DNA of 64,000 bases, from assembly GCF_024679245.1 (NCBI RefSeq), contig NC_090178.1:48896425-48960424 (forward strand), in the 5' to 3' direction. The first letter of the stretch is position 1; each line of letters opens with the position of its first letter. The notes beneath the pieces were generated by a model. That model ran no database searches. It saw only the letters and a list, made by a program, of their open reading frames with translations, and was not told the origin of the DNA. A program made the translations under genes and the position numbers. This document shows, in pieces, positions 33,663-44,878 of the stretch. Source of the DNA: Pseudorasbora parva. Lineage: Eukaryota > Chordata > Actinopteri > Cypriniformes > Gobionidae.

Positions 33663-34239
33663 ATTTCTATATTATATTTTAATCTGTTATATTTTAAAAT
33701 ATATGACAGACAGTGTACATTAGATTATTTCATATTTACCATGTATACAATATATATGATAATTATATACTATGTAATATAAATCAATATATTTAAGACA
33801 TATGTTCCCATATAAATCTGATTATATTATCCAGTACATTGAGGTATATTATCTCATATAATTTTACATATATATTTACATATATATACAATGACTCTTC
33901 CAATATATAATTTCATATATTGTAGGATATATTTCAATATACATAGCAATATATTGAATAGTATAATGATATGTATTTAGTCAATATATGAAAACGGCAA
34001 TAATTGCAGTATTGTCCCATATATTGCAATATATAACTTGCATATATAATATATTATTATATAATATATCATATGATATATTACCATGTAAATTTCACAA
34101 TATATGGAGACACATGAAATATATTGTCAACTAATATATTGAGAAATATATTTTTGTTGCGTAAGGGAATGCTGAACGATTGCTGTAGAACGAGGCTTTT
34201 TTACTATGTAAGTGAATTTGCTGTAAGCAGAATCAGCCT

Positions 34240-34540
34240 GATTTCATAAAAATGTGCATCTATAGCATGAATTGTACTTATCATGTGATTTATATGGCAA
34301 AATTAGTTTTTATGTGCATCTGCTACACAGTTTTCATGTGCATATGATACACACTTATATGCATGAACCCAATATGTTATATGTTATTGTTATTTTATAT
34401 GTTATGTTATGAAACTTATGTTAAATGGACGTACCACACACCACTAAACCTACCCAATGGGGTCACAATGTGTATCGTATGCACGTAAAAATGTATTTTG
34501 CCGTATAAATCGCATTATATACGCATTTCATGAGAAGTTG
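34240..34540. repeat. Degenerate relative of the 22656-22933 MITE
   Basis: 'tttcatgtgcatatgataca' and ACGTACCACACACCACTAAACC-like wording, with 'tatacgcatttcatgag' at the right, mirror the structure of the 22.7-kb element with many changes. The arms no longer pair well. Confidence 0.55.
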
Positions 34541-35150
34541 TTGGCAGAATCGCAGTGAAAGAGTGTCAAGATGTAAGTAGCTAAAAATATTATATTTGCC
34601 AATTGTTTTATGATAAAAATGTTTAGTGACCAACAGTAATATCCAGTGATCCAAACTACTAAACATTTTTATTAAATGACAGTTTTGAATGGAAAATATG
34701 TAATAATAAACATCCTTCATGATTCAACTGAATTTAATGTGACAAGAAACGTTTAGCATTTTTTTACATATTAGACATACAAAAAGGAGGGAATGTGTGC
34801 ATATGTAAAAAAAAACAACAACAACAAAAAAACAATAGTACACATTTAAATCACATGTACCAGATTTATGACTTGTGTTTGAGTTTTACCTGGTTTCTGT
34901 CATTATCCTTTAAAAGCATGTATCATTGTTTCTCCAAAAAATATAAATAATCATAAATATTTCTTGAGCATCAGATCCTCATCTGAGAATGATTAGTGAA
35001 GGATCATGTGACTCTGAAGACTGGAGTAATGATGATAAATTCAGCTTTGATCAAAGGAATAAATTACAATGTATTATATTCACATAGAGAATAGCTGATA
35101 AAAACTGGACAAATATTTCACAATATTACTGTTTTTACAGCCTTTTCATT
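34541..35150. repeat. AT-rich DNA ending in cyprinid 'GAAGGATCATGTGACTCTGA' repeat
   Basis: 34541-34919 shows nothing definite. 34920-35150 carries GAAGGATCATGTGACTCTGA, CAGCTTTGATCAAAGGAATA and CACAATATTACTGTTTTTAC, an abundant cyprinid repeat. Confidence 0.6.
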
Positions 35151-35433
35151 AAGTAAATGTTAGCTCCGTGAAGTTGGGACCCCATAAAACGAAATAATCC
35201 CACAAACTATGCCATTTGTTTGTGCTACGTTTGTCCCATAAAAACGAACGTTTGTGCTGTTTTGGTGTTTGAGATATTTAACATTGTTTTTTGGTTGTGT
35301 GAAGAACACTGTATCTATTTCCCCTCTTTAATAACAGATATAATTCAGGGGCTGTGACATCACTCTCCACCCCACTTGGTCTAAATCGCACGAAACCTGT
35401 GTCTTTGGTTTGTGCTCGATTTGTGCTGGTTTG

Positions 35434-37086
35434 TAAAGCCTTGCATTTATGCCCGAGCCCGACGGGCCTTGGCTTTTTTACGCCCCTAGGGCCGGGCTTC
35501 GGGCCAATTTTCACGTCATACCTCAAACGCGGGCCGGGCTTCGGGCCTTTTTTAGGCATCTCCTTCATTTTATATTTATTTTATTAATTAAAGGGAACAA
35601 TGAGATGTTCTGCTGGTGGAAACAACACGAGACCATAATAGCTAACGCAACTGTCAAGATATGGCTGGCACAGTGTTCAGAGCATAGGTTCAGAGTCCGC
35701 GCCAGCAGCAGCAGCGCGCGTTTCTTGTGAGCGTGGCGTTTCTGTTGCGTGTCATCCGCGGGGCATCTGCTGCTATTAATGTACAGGGAAGCCCTATACT
35801 TCATGTTAAATATAAATATATTGCCTATTGATACAGCAAAGACAACGTCGGCAGTAGCCGGCCCATAACATATCCATGGTATTGACAGCAAAAGGCTACA
35901 GAATATTTCGTTCTATACCGGTTTAATATTTCAAAATCGATAATTATGTTGTTTTTTATTATTACAATTCGGCCTATATCTGCATTTATGTTAACCTACA
36001 GACTTTCAAACATGAAAATGTCATTTTTATTAATATGTATTCATGTCAAAATGGCCTATAAACATATTTTCCTATTATATTTCGCCTGGAAATGCTTCCA
36101 ACGCGCTCGCGTGTCGCGTGAAAATAGGCGTATCTCCTATTTGAAGCATGCACGTATTTTCCGCGCGGCTCGGACCGACGTAGGCAGTATGCAAGCTCTA
36201 AGCGGTTAACATGGGAGCCGAAATAAAAACGGACACGCCACGCACCCGAGATGCTCACGACACGCTTGCAGTGTGTCCCCGGCGTTATGGCCTTTTCACA
36301 ACTGGTTCCTTCATTCGTTTTCTCTAAACAGGTATTTATCTGATTGCGAAATGACTAAATGATCTTACCAGTGCGCTCTCTCTTATGTGGTCTTTGAATT
36401 TGAAATGAGCTGCTGAATAAAATGCATCTAATCTTATGCTTTCGTTGCTGTAAACTCCGTTAAATGAGCATATACCCCGGGAATTGAAGATCGGATTTAT
36501 ATTCATTTTGCGTAGGTGTAAGGTAGGCTATAAAGACAACCTGCATGTGCTTTTTTTATTATTATTTGTTTATCTCCATTTGCGAGAGCCGCGAGCAGAA
36601 TCAGCCTGCCTCAGCTCGTCAAAAATATATTTTACTGTGGTGGTAATAGTAGGCGAAATTAACTAACATTGTGATGCTTGAAGTGTTTTATATCTATGGA
36701 TTTTATTATAGGCAAGACAAGTCAAGAGTTGATTTGAGGGACTAAATCGATTAAATATGCGGTTAACTCACTGTCGGCCGCTGGCCGCTTTTGGTCGTCA
36801 CTTAAAAAAATTAAAACTTTAATTTAACAAACAAAAAAATGCTCTAAACATTTTTCTAAATTAACTTAATAAAGAAACGAAACGAAATATATCTACTTTG
36901 ACATTAAAAACAAAACAGAACTATTTTAATGGCTGCAACAATGTAAAAAAAAACAAAAAACACAGGCTCCAGTCGGACTCGGGCCGAGAATTTTGATAAG
37001 CTGTCGGACACGGGCCGGGCTAGGGCCTCAGCGTCTCGGGCCAGGGCCGGGCTAGGGCCTAGATTTGAGGCCCGTGCAGGGCTCTA
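35434..37086. mobile_element. hAT element, 8-bp duplication CTGGTTTG
   Basis: The left end TAAAGCCTTGCATTTATGCC and right end ...GTGCAGGGCTCTA are inverted with changes. CTGGTTTG is duplicated exactly at 35426-35433 and 37087-37094. Subterminal GGGCCGGGCTTCGGGCC-like GC blocks occur at both ends. No intact transposase. The interior 35720-36290 is closely similar to 43080-43660 in the hAT at 42444-44070 (shared TACAGACTTTCAAACATGAA and TGATACAGCAAAGACAACGT). Confidence 0.92.
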
Positions 37087-37388
37087 CTGGTTTGTGCTGT
37101 TAAAAAGAACACTGTATCTATTTCCCCTCTTTAGTAATAACAGATATAATTCATCACTCTCCACCCCATGCCATCCTTGCTCCAAACTGCCTATATCGTT
37201 TGTTTGTCCTCAATTTGTGGCGGTTTGTGCCGATAAAAGAATCCCTGTAAGTGATTACTTTGGGGGAATCAATAAATAAAAAAATGTAATATACAAGCAA
37301 ATAAATAAATAAATATAAACAGTTAGCCTAACTAATGTAAAAAAAGTTATCTCAGTTTGGTGAAGTTGGTAACGCGGGTTGGTTGTTA

Positions 37389-37686
37389 TGTCACATATCT
37401 GTCTGGTTCTGTTGGGTTTTTGCTTGGGTCACATGTTGCTTTGTTCTCTGTTTCCCGCCACTTCTTTGTTTCCATAGTCACCCTCATTAGTTTAGTTCAG
37501 TCAGCTGTGTCTAGTTAATCATCATCTGTCACCTGTCCCCCTCGTTATGTCAGTTATTAGTGTGTGTATTTAAGTTCCTCATGTTTAGTCACTCCTTGTC
37601 TGGTTTTAAGTTAAGTTCATGTTAGTTTATGGTGTTGAATAAAGCTCATTTTGTTTGGGATCTCCTCTTCTCTGCTGAATCTAACA
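37389..37686 (+). mobile_element. Solo LTR
   Basis: Starts TGTCACATATCTGTCTGG and ends GAATCTAACA. It has a TATA-like TATTTAAGTTCC near 37567 and AATAAA in GTTGAATAAAGCTC near 37640. Shares GTTTCCCGCCACTTCTTTGT and GTCACCCTCATTAGTTTAGT with the minus LTRs at 16955 and 42245-44745. No 5-bp duplication is evident. Confidence 0.75.
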
Positions 37687-38751
37687 CCCACAAGCTCCAA
37701 ATTCATTCCAAATAGTCTCAATCGTTTGTGCAGGTAAAATTCTCGTTTGTGCTGCTTCCGTTTTTTAAAATAGGCCTATTAGACTTATTGAATTATAGAC
37801 GATTTCATCAAATCTTTCTTAGAAAAGTAATCAGAAATCAGATACAATACTAGGCTAAGTCTTTAGGCAAAAGGTTAAAGAGAGGCTTATTCTTACTAAC
37901 TTTACACTTGTGTAGCCCAAACAAAATACGGCTAACACTATTTGGTCTCATTAGCTGGTTCTGCTCAGCTGAGATCCATCAGCTGATTTGCATCAGTTCA
38001 TCAGCTGTTCACACTCCCCTCGCTTCTAATGGCCATGATATAAACAGCGCTCATCTTCAAACAGATTCAGTTCGCTCCTAAACTGCTGTTGCTAGCTCTT
38101 TGCTGCCCACCACCTCCCCAGCTCCTCCATGTCGTGTATAACGTGGCATTTTACTTTGTCATCGTTGCTGCTCTGTTCATAGGGGGAATAGTTCAGCTCT
38201 CACAGCCCTAAACTGTGCAAGCGTTCCCTAATGCTGCTGCCGTCCTCTGACTCTCTGCTATTTCATGGTGCTCATGAAAGGTCAGAGGACTCCCTGAACA
38301 GAGCCATACCGCCAAAACATTCATTCAGAATTATCAACTTCAATTGCAATTTATTCAAAAATTCCTAAATTATTTTTATTTGTTCTTGACTTAAACCAAC
38401 AAAATCTATTCAAATACTATATGGAATCATCACAGAAAATACCTCCGGTACACAAACCAACTGGGTTGAAATATATATGTTGTTTTTTCCTGAAGGATTA
38501 TTGGTCAAAATTAAACGATTGAAACTATTTGGGATGAATTTGGAGCTTGTGGGGGGCTGAGTGGCCTCAGAATGACCTATAAATGTTCTTTTAATATCTT
38601 AAAAACCAAAGCAGCACAAACAAAAAAAAATTACGGCACAAACCAACACAAGCGGAGCACAAACAATTGGCTATATTTTGCAGAGGTTTTGGGTTTGTGT
38701 TACCAACTTCACCGAAACCGAGATACCTTTTTTACATTAGTAGGCTATTAA

Positions 38752-39658
38752 TAACATTACACATGCTTACCGACAGAGGTTTCACTCACTTTTACAATAT
38801 CCAGTGGCAGCAGAAAACTGTTCTGCTGAGTTCTGCTGGTAAGGAAATGGTTAAACTAAAAATCAAGATTTGTAGAGATGAAAGTAACAAAGCATTGTAC
38901 TGCAGTCATACAACATCAAATGACATGCACTTACCTGGACAAAATGGCCCTTTTCTTACCCTTGTTCTGCTGTCAAACAAAAGATAGGCTCTGAAGAAGA
39001 TGACCATCATCATCATTTTGCCTCCTGCCTCTCCTTTCATAAAACCTCCCCAATATGCCTCATTTAACTAACTGCCTGGTACTAAAAATACATCTACACA
39101 CATCTCGCCCTTTTGTATTTTTTCTCTTTTTTGTCTCTTTTTAATTTAATATTTGTGGGATGGAGAGGTGTGTGGGCAGTTCCCTCTTGGCAGCATTAAT
39201 AGGATGATTAGCTATATATACATATAAAGCATGTGATTTTCCATTATTTTCAGTTGGTATTGGTGATGGGAATTCATGCAGATATGCAATACCATAGACA
39301 CAAATTTCAGTGTTTTATGTTATTTTTATAAAACAAACTTTGTTAATTTCATCACAAAATTTGCTAACTATTTTGATGTTCTTAAATGTAGTGTGTTGAA
39401 TCAATCAGCGATTTACATGACTTCGCTGATCTGTCAGAACAGGACAGTCCCTTCAAACGGGAAAACATAAACATCAGATGTGATGTTGAAAGACGCAGTC
39501 CAACTGGCATATTCCATCTCTCAAATATTGATAAAATCAGTGGATCAACCGCAGAAAGTGGTCAATTATATAAACAATTTAATGTCACCTAATGTTACAT
39601 TTACCTCAAAAAAAGATATCCAATGTCCACAGCTAGTTTGTTAATCAGAGCATATCCC
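38752..39658. other. No gene or repeat recognised
   Basis: AT-rich with scattered short frames. Nothing supported. Confidence 0.55.
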
Positions 39659-39662
39659 AAAA

Positions 39663-39732
<70 letters not shown>
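39659..39732 (+). repeat. Poly-A then (TA)31
   Basis: An A-run at 39659-39671 passes into alternating TA to 39732. Confidence 0.97.
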
Positions 39733-39735
<3 letters not shown>

Positions 39736-39750
39736 ACAACAGTTTAAATA

Positions 39751-42260
39751 CTATACAGTTGCCGATGATTGGTGGGCTCTGATGACGAGAGTAGCTGTAA
39801 GTCCTGAGACCGACTGACAGGGATGCAGAGATGGAGGAACCCGACAGAGTTGTAGGGGTGGATGGATAGAGCAGGGTGGGAAAAACAACCTCCCTATTTC
39901 AGTCTGCTTGACTAAAACTCCCACAAGCATGGATGTAATGGTCGGCTCCAACACCTTATCAAACAGGACCTCAGGCATCTTTTCTGGGACAGACCTTGCA
40001 GCTGGCACTGACCCTATTGTGGGCTTAGGCTCAGGCATGATGTTTTTGGGAGGTAATGGCTGGATCTCTCGGGCTGTGGTGGGCTCTGGCTCTGTATCCA
40101 CGGTGGGCGTGATCACTGATACCCCTTTTCCACCAGAATGAACTGGGTGGTCGTTTAGAGCGAGTGCTAGTGCCAGTTCTGAGTTGGTTCGACTGACGAG
40201 CCTTCTAAGAATCGGTTTGCCTTTCCACTGCTAAAGAGTCACCACAGGTCTTACATCACTATGTCTCATCTTTCTCAGAAAAGCTAGCGAGGCAGCGGGA
40301 AACACAAACACACCAGGCTTGTCCGAGATGCATTGCTGATAACGATCAGTGTATGATATCAAAAAAGAGCGATTCAAAAGCATAAGGACTCTCGCTGTAC
40401 TTTTATGTCATATAGAGATCGGTCTGCACAGTGCCAGTGCATCTCGTACAAACCTTTCATCAACAATGGCGAACGTTGCATAACTATTGATGCACATGGC
40501 TTTACGATACTAGCCTGGTCTTTCCAGACTCAACAAATAAATTGTAGTCTGGCCACTCTCCATTGACTCTCTCCACTCCATGCATTTACTTTCCCGAAGG
40601 CGGGTACTCTGTTGAAGTTTAAAACTATTGGATCTGCCCAGAGCAACTCTGGATATGCCATAACCAACTTTTGGTCATGACGTATGTCATGCTTCCTTCG
40701 CCTGTTTCTCACATGGAAATCCGAAAAAATAAATGTGCACACCACTTCAGTGATAAAACCAGAGGATAAAACCTAAAACTTGTGCATTCAGATTGTGATT
40801 TATTCATGGTGGAGGGGAAAGTTTTGTGATTGGAAACATGCTGCTCACGTGGTCCGTAACATGATGGATGCTGTAAATAAAATGTCATAATCTTGGTATG
40901 ATAATAAATACTGCTATAAATAATGGCCAATTCAAATGTTTGTGATTAATTTTTTTTTTTTTTTTTTGTGATTAAATATATTGCTCTTGTAAATACTTGC
41001 CAGGATTTAAAGAAATAAAAGTCTAGAAATGCATCCAAATGACAGCAAAGCACAACTGTACTGTGGTCAAAAAGGATTATAAACAGTGAATTTTGAAATG
41101 TTATATTTTTGAAGACTAAGAGATATGGATTTGGACAGCAACTGCATTATCACATGACCTTGGTGTTTGTCAAAAGCAGTAGGTAATTTGGGCTGGTATT
41201 TTTACCCCGGTGGTGGGAGACGGACGGCAATAAAATGCCTGACTAGCCCCTGTAAATGATGGCAATACATTCCCACCCCACAAGAAATTATTACCATCCG
41301 AATAGGGCTTCAGCCAAATCCTTCACCACTAACGGAGCGAGCTGGAATCAAACTTTTCCTGAATTCACTCTGTTGGGGAAGAGGGCCACAACAATGGCCA
41401 CCAACAATACTCAGCAAAGATTGTTCTTGCTCCGGCTTTAACTTCTGGATATTAGCCAGCGTTGCAACAACAGAATGAATGGTTTCGCTTGCATCTTTCG
41501 CCACCACCATTACTGAACTACAACTCAAACTCGCGCTCGACATCAATGCCATCATTGTCAGCCACTCCCTCTGTTTGCTGATTGAACCGGTAAAAAATTG
41601 TTCGGAGAAAACCTAAGAATACACCACAGTCCCAGACGGAGTACTGAAGAAAAATTAAAATGGAGCAGACATACGTAGGAGGGCGGAGCCAAGCTATTAC
41701 GATCCCTCATCGGCATCAAAACACAGTGAACCAAATGCATTCATGTAGCTCGCCATGATTTGTATAGACGGCAATTACAATCAAGCAGCTGTTAGCTTGA
41801 TTAGCTGCTATTTCAAAAATGACAATCACAAGTTTGTGTTGGTCATGGTATTCTCGCCCCCAGCCCCTGATGCAAATGGTTCTTACTTCTAGCCCAAAAA
41901 TATTTTGGTGCTACGTAAGAACCACTTTTCCTGGTTCAGAGCTGCTGCTTTGGCTGTGGACAGACAAAGAACCAATTTGAAACTAGGCTCTGGCTCCGAA
42001 CCAGCACCAGCACTGCCTTGGTGGAAAAGGGGTATGAGTCTTTCTTTGGAGTGATGATGGGTGGTGAGTGGGGCTTGATGATGTAGGCAGGATTCCCTAC
42101 TACCTCACCCACAACAAAAAAAGATCTGTTGACCCAGAGGGTGAAGTTTATGTCCAGAAGGAGTTTCCCTGTGGCATCACCAGCCCGATATCATTGTCCA
42201 GTCTTAAACACCTTCATGATCACGATGTGATTGCAATGGGCAAGGTGGCTAAAGTGACAA
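39751..42260 (-). other. Low-complexity retroelement-like internal region, split by a transposon
   Basis: On minus, 40116-39751 reads MITPTVDTEPEPTTAREIQP and PEPKPTIGSVPAARSVPEKM, a proline/glutamate-rich style common in gag-like regions of fish LTR retroelements. The flanks at 42038-42260 continue the same kind of DNA on the other side of the 40120-42034 element and lead into a minus-strand LTR (42245-44745). This would fit one non-autonomous LTR element in minus orientation. No catalytic domain is visible, so this is tentative. Confidence 0.35.
40120..42034. mobile_element. TIR element 'TACCCCTTTTCCACCA', TGA duplication
   Basis: TACCCCTTTTCCACCAGAAT at the left is inverted at the right (CTTGGTGGAAAAGGGGTA). 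TGA flanks both ends (40117-40119, 42035-42037). Subterminal GTGCTAGTGCC / GCACCAGCAC is also inverted. A minus frame at 41310-41555 (VVATLANIQKLKPEQEQSLL) may be a remnant of an accessory protein; no transposase is recognisable. A 'CCGAATAGGGCT' half-MITE lies inside near 41290-41310. A 3-bp duplication points to Harbinger-like or CACTA-like, undecided. Confidence 0.75.
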
Positions 42261-42443
42261 AAGTGTGTGGTGGAGCAGAGATGAGGAGATCCAGGACTTC
42301 CAAACAGATTTATTCAAGAAGCTTTATTCAACTAAACACAGGACAGAACACCAAACACAGCTAACATAACGTGAGCAGGGACAAGGCCTGTGTCCGAAGC
42401 CTGGAAAATGCTGCCTTCGGAGGAAACATTTGAAGGCAGGAAG

Positions 42444-44070
42444 TAGGGCTGGGACAACGCGTCGACGTCATCGATGACGTCGACGCAAAAAATACGTCGA
42501 CGCAAAATATGCGCGTCGATTCGTCAGATTCAAAATAAAGATGGCGGCGCCGGAGAGTAGTAGCAACCATAGATGTACATAATAAAGTATATTATGTAAT
42601 TAAGTATATTATTTATTATGTATATCTATGGTAGCAACACGAGTGGCTCCTCAGACTTTCAGAAGTGCAAGGCTTGCGGATTGGCCACAGTCTATGGGGT
42701 TGGCGCGCGGTGCGCACGGAGCATCACAGGCATGCGCGTCTGTGTTAAGAGCGCCTGCTCCAGGCGCGCACGCGTTTTGTTGTCACGGCTACATAAACAA
42801 ATTTCTGCACACAGGAAGACAGATGTTTTGGTAATATTTGATGTATTTTAATCACAAAAACAAACGTTTGCATCAAGTGAAAGCATCGGACACATTGGCT
42901 ATGTTACCTACATAATAAGCTGTTTTAAATTTAAAATGTTCAATGTCTAATCGCGCTGATGTGACCGAGGGTATCCATCCTCTAAGTGAGCAGTTTCATC
43001 CCAGGACTATTCCGGTGTTAAACGGAATATTGGCGCCCATAATGCACTCTACATGTAACTTTTTTCACTGTCATGCCACGGATGCGCGTTGCGTTTCTGT
43101 TGCGGGTCAGCCACGGGGCTGCGTGGTGTTTTCTCTGCCTTTGCACACTAGAAGCATGTCTGACGCGGCGCTGCTGCTGCTATTGATGCGGAGGGAAGCC
43201 CTATTCCTAATGTTAAACATAAATAGCCTACTGATACAGCAAAGACAACGTCGGGAGTAGCCACATATCTATGGTATTGAAGGCAAATACTAGGCTACAG
43301 AATATTTCGTACTGTATTGACAGTTGCAATATTTCAAAATCGATAATTGACCTTTTTTATTATTACAATTAGGCCTATATCTGCATTTATGTAAACCTAC
43401 AGACTTTCAAACATGAAAATGTAATTTAATAATATGTATTCGTGTCAAAATGATATATAAACATCTTTTCCTATTCTATTTTGCCTGGAGACGCTCCCAA
43501 CACACGTGAAAAATAGGCGCTCTTCTATTTCCAGCATGCACGCGTTTTCCGCGCGTCACAGGCAGTGTGCAAACTCCAACCTGTTAACATGTGAGCCGAA
43601 ACAAAAACGGACACGCCACGCAGCCGAGACGCTCACGCTTGCAGTGTGTTCCTGGATTTTATTAACCAACTTGTTGATATTTAATCGATGGGCATAGCCT
43701 GTAGGCTGAGTTGCATAGAAAAATCATATAATATGTTTCTTTGTTGTAGGTTAATACTTATTTATTTGTGTGTGTGTGTGTGTGTGTACTTTATGTTTTG
43801 AAGGTTTTATTGAATGCATTGCTCTTGTATAGTCTTACTTTGGAATTTTAAGAGCAATAAACATATATTGCAATGTTAAGGAATTCGTTTTTTCATTCAG
43901 ATAATTAAATCAACATGTGTAAATTGCTATTAGGCAATTAATGGGGAGATAATCGGTAATCGAATCGCAACCGAATCGAACAGGGAAAATTAATCGTTAG
44001 ATTAATCGATGCATCGGAAAAATAATCGCTAGATTAATCGTTTAAAAAATAATCGTTTATCCCAGCCCTA
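42444..44070 (+). mobile_element. hAT element 'TAGGGCTGGGACAACGCGTC'
   Basis: TAGGGCTGGGACAACGCGTC at the left and ...AATCGTTTATCCCAGCCCTA at the right are inverted ends. Flanking octamers GCAGGAAG (42436-42443) and TCAGGAAG (44071-44078) match at 7 of 8. The left part encodes MAAPESSSN at 42541-42567, resuming as TSGSSDFQKC after a 63-bp insert, the likely N-terminus of a hAT transposase. The rest of the gene is absent. The interior 43080-43660 is shared with the hAT at 35434-37086. A (TG)n lies at 43767-43788. Confidence 0.9.
42568..42630. mobile_element. 63-bp palindromic mini-insertion with 8-bp duplication
   Basis: The ends CATAGATGTACATAATAAAG and its near-inverse (TTTATTATGTATATCTATG) make this a near-perfect palindrome. 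GTAGCAAC is duplicated exactly on both sides (42560-42567, 42631-42638). Ignoring it joins two parts of a reading frame in the surrounding hAT. It is too short to encode anything. Confidence 0.88.
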
Positions 44071-44451
44071 TCAGGAAGGCATCAAGCAATGTCCGAACCT
44101 AATGTTTGCTTCACTTCCTGCCTCCTAAGATACCTTCATCTGATCGATTTTTGAAGGCAGCATACATGTATCCTTTGATATCCCACAATCCTGTGCTTTC
44201 CATTCAGTTACAAATATTTTTTACTTCTGATGTCATTTCTAGCGAGAAATGGCTAATGTAATTAAATATGTGTTTTTATCTCACCAAAGCTCTCTCTATT
44301 TTTCTGTAGATCATTAAACTGTTACACTGCCTTAGAAGTCTGTTCAAAATCGTTTCGTGAGGTGCCTTCATGCACAAAACTCTGCCTTACAAGCCATTGT
44401 CTGATAAGGCAGCGAGGCAACGACTCAGCTGCCTAGGTTTTCGGACGTAAC

Positions 44452-44878
44452 CAAGGAGTGACTGAACCAGAGGAACTTAAATACAAACACTGATGACTAA
44501 ACGAGGGGCACAGATGACACAGATGATAATAACTAAACACAGCTGAACAAAACTAAACTAATGAGGGTAACCAATGAAACAGACAAGTGGCGGGAAACTA
44601 GACAAGGGAACGTGGCAACCAAAAACAGGAAGTACAGGGAGCAAAGCACAACAAAAACAGATTATACATGTGACACACATGAAACAACGTAACTAATGAA
44701 TGCCAACTAAAAGTCCATGATAACAAAACTAAACACAGATTGTGACAATGATTAATATCTTAATATCTATAAATATCTATCTTAATATCTTAATAGTGCA
44801 CAAATAATTCCCTGTACTGTTAATAGAACAGCACTTTACTGGTCAATGTGAGCATATTATAACAGAATGCACAATGTT
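44452..44878. other. LTR tail and AT-rich DNA
   Basis: 44452-44745 is the 5' half of the minus LTR described above. 44746-44878 is AT-rich ('atcttaatatctataaatat') with no further feature. Confidence 0.5.

Larger units (their letters stand above)
32708..34167. mobile_element. AT-rich TIR element made of ATATATTGCAATATA-like motifs
   Basis: CCCTTACGAAACAAAAATAT at the left is inverted at the right (ATATTTTTGTTGCGTAAGGG). The body is dominated by variants of 'atatattgcaatatat' repeated dozens of times. It is interrupted by a hAT element at 33069-33662. No own coding frame. TTAA precedes the left end but does not follow the right end, so superfamily stays open. Confidence 0.75.
35160..38751. 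mobile_element. Composite element rich in TTTGTGCTG motifs, with inverted segments
   Basis: 37324-37376 (AGCCTAACTAATGTAAAAAA...GGTGAAGTTGGTAACG) is inverted at 38697-38751. CACAAGCTCCAAATTCATTC (37690) is inverted at about 38540 (GATGAATTTGGAGCTTGTGG). A module with GAACACTGTATCTATTTCCC is present twice (35302-35370 and 37103-37170), 140 bp apart once the inserted hAT is discounted. It is interrupted by a hAT (35434-37086) and a solo LTR (37389-37686). Exact outer ends and superfamily are not clear. Confidence 0.5.
42388..44451. mobile_element. TIR element 'TGTCCGAAGCCTGG', interrupts the LTR
   Basis: TGTCCGAAGCCTGGAAAATG at the left pairs with the inverse of CCTAGGTTTTCGGACG at the right. 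Its own DNA is 42388-42443 plus 44079-44451 (AGGCATCAAGCAATGTCCGA; CAAGCCATTGTCTGATAAGG). The LTR sequence around it has CAAGG repeated on both sides, a partly decayed duplication. It is itself interrupted by the hAT 42444-44070. Confidence 0.65.
42245..44745 (-). mobile_element. Minus-strand LTR split by nested elements
   Basis: On minus the LTR starts TGTCACAATCTGTG (44743), runs through GTTTCCCGCCACTTGTCTGT, TACCCTCATTAGTTTAGTTT and TATTTAAGTTCCTC to about 44452. After the nested block it continues from 42387 with GAATAAAGCTTCTTGAATAA (poly-A signal) to about 42250. Same family as 16955-17253 and 37389-37686. The nested DNA is 42388-44451. Confidence 0.7.

Noticed and set aside
42618..42851. 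77-codon frame with cysteines (FQKCKACG)
   Set aside because: Starts inside the 63-bp palindrome; part of the hAT N-terminal region rather than a separate zinc-finger gene.
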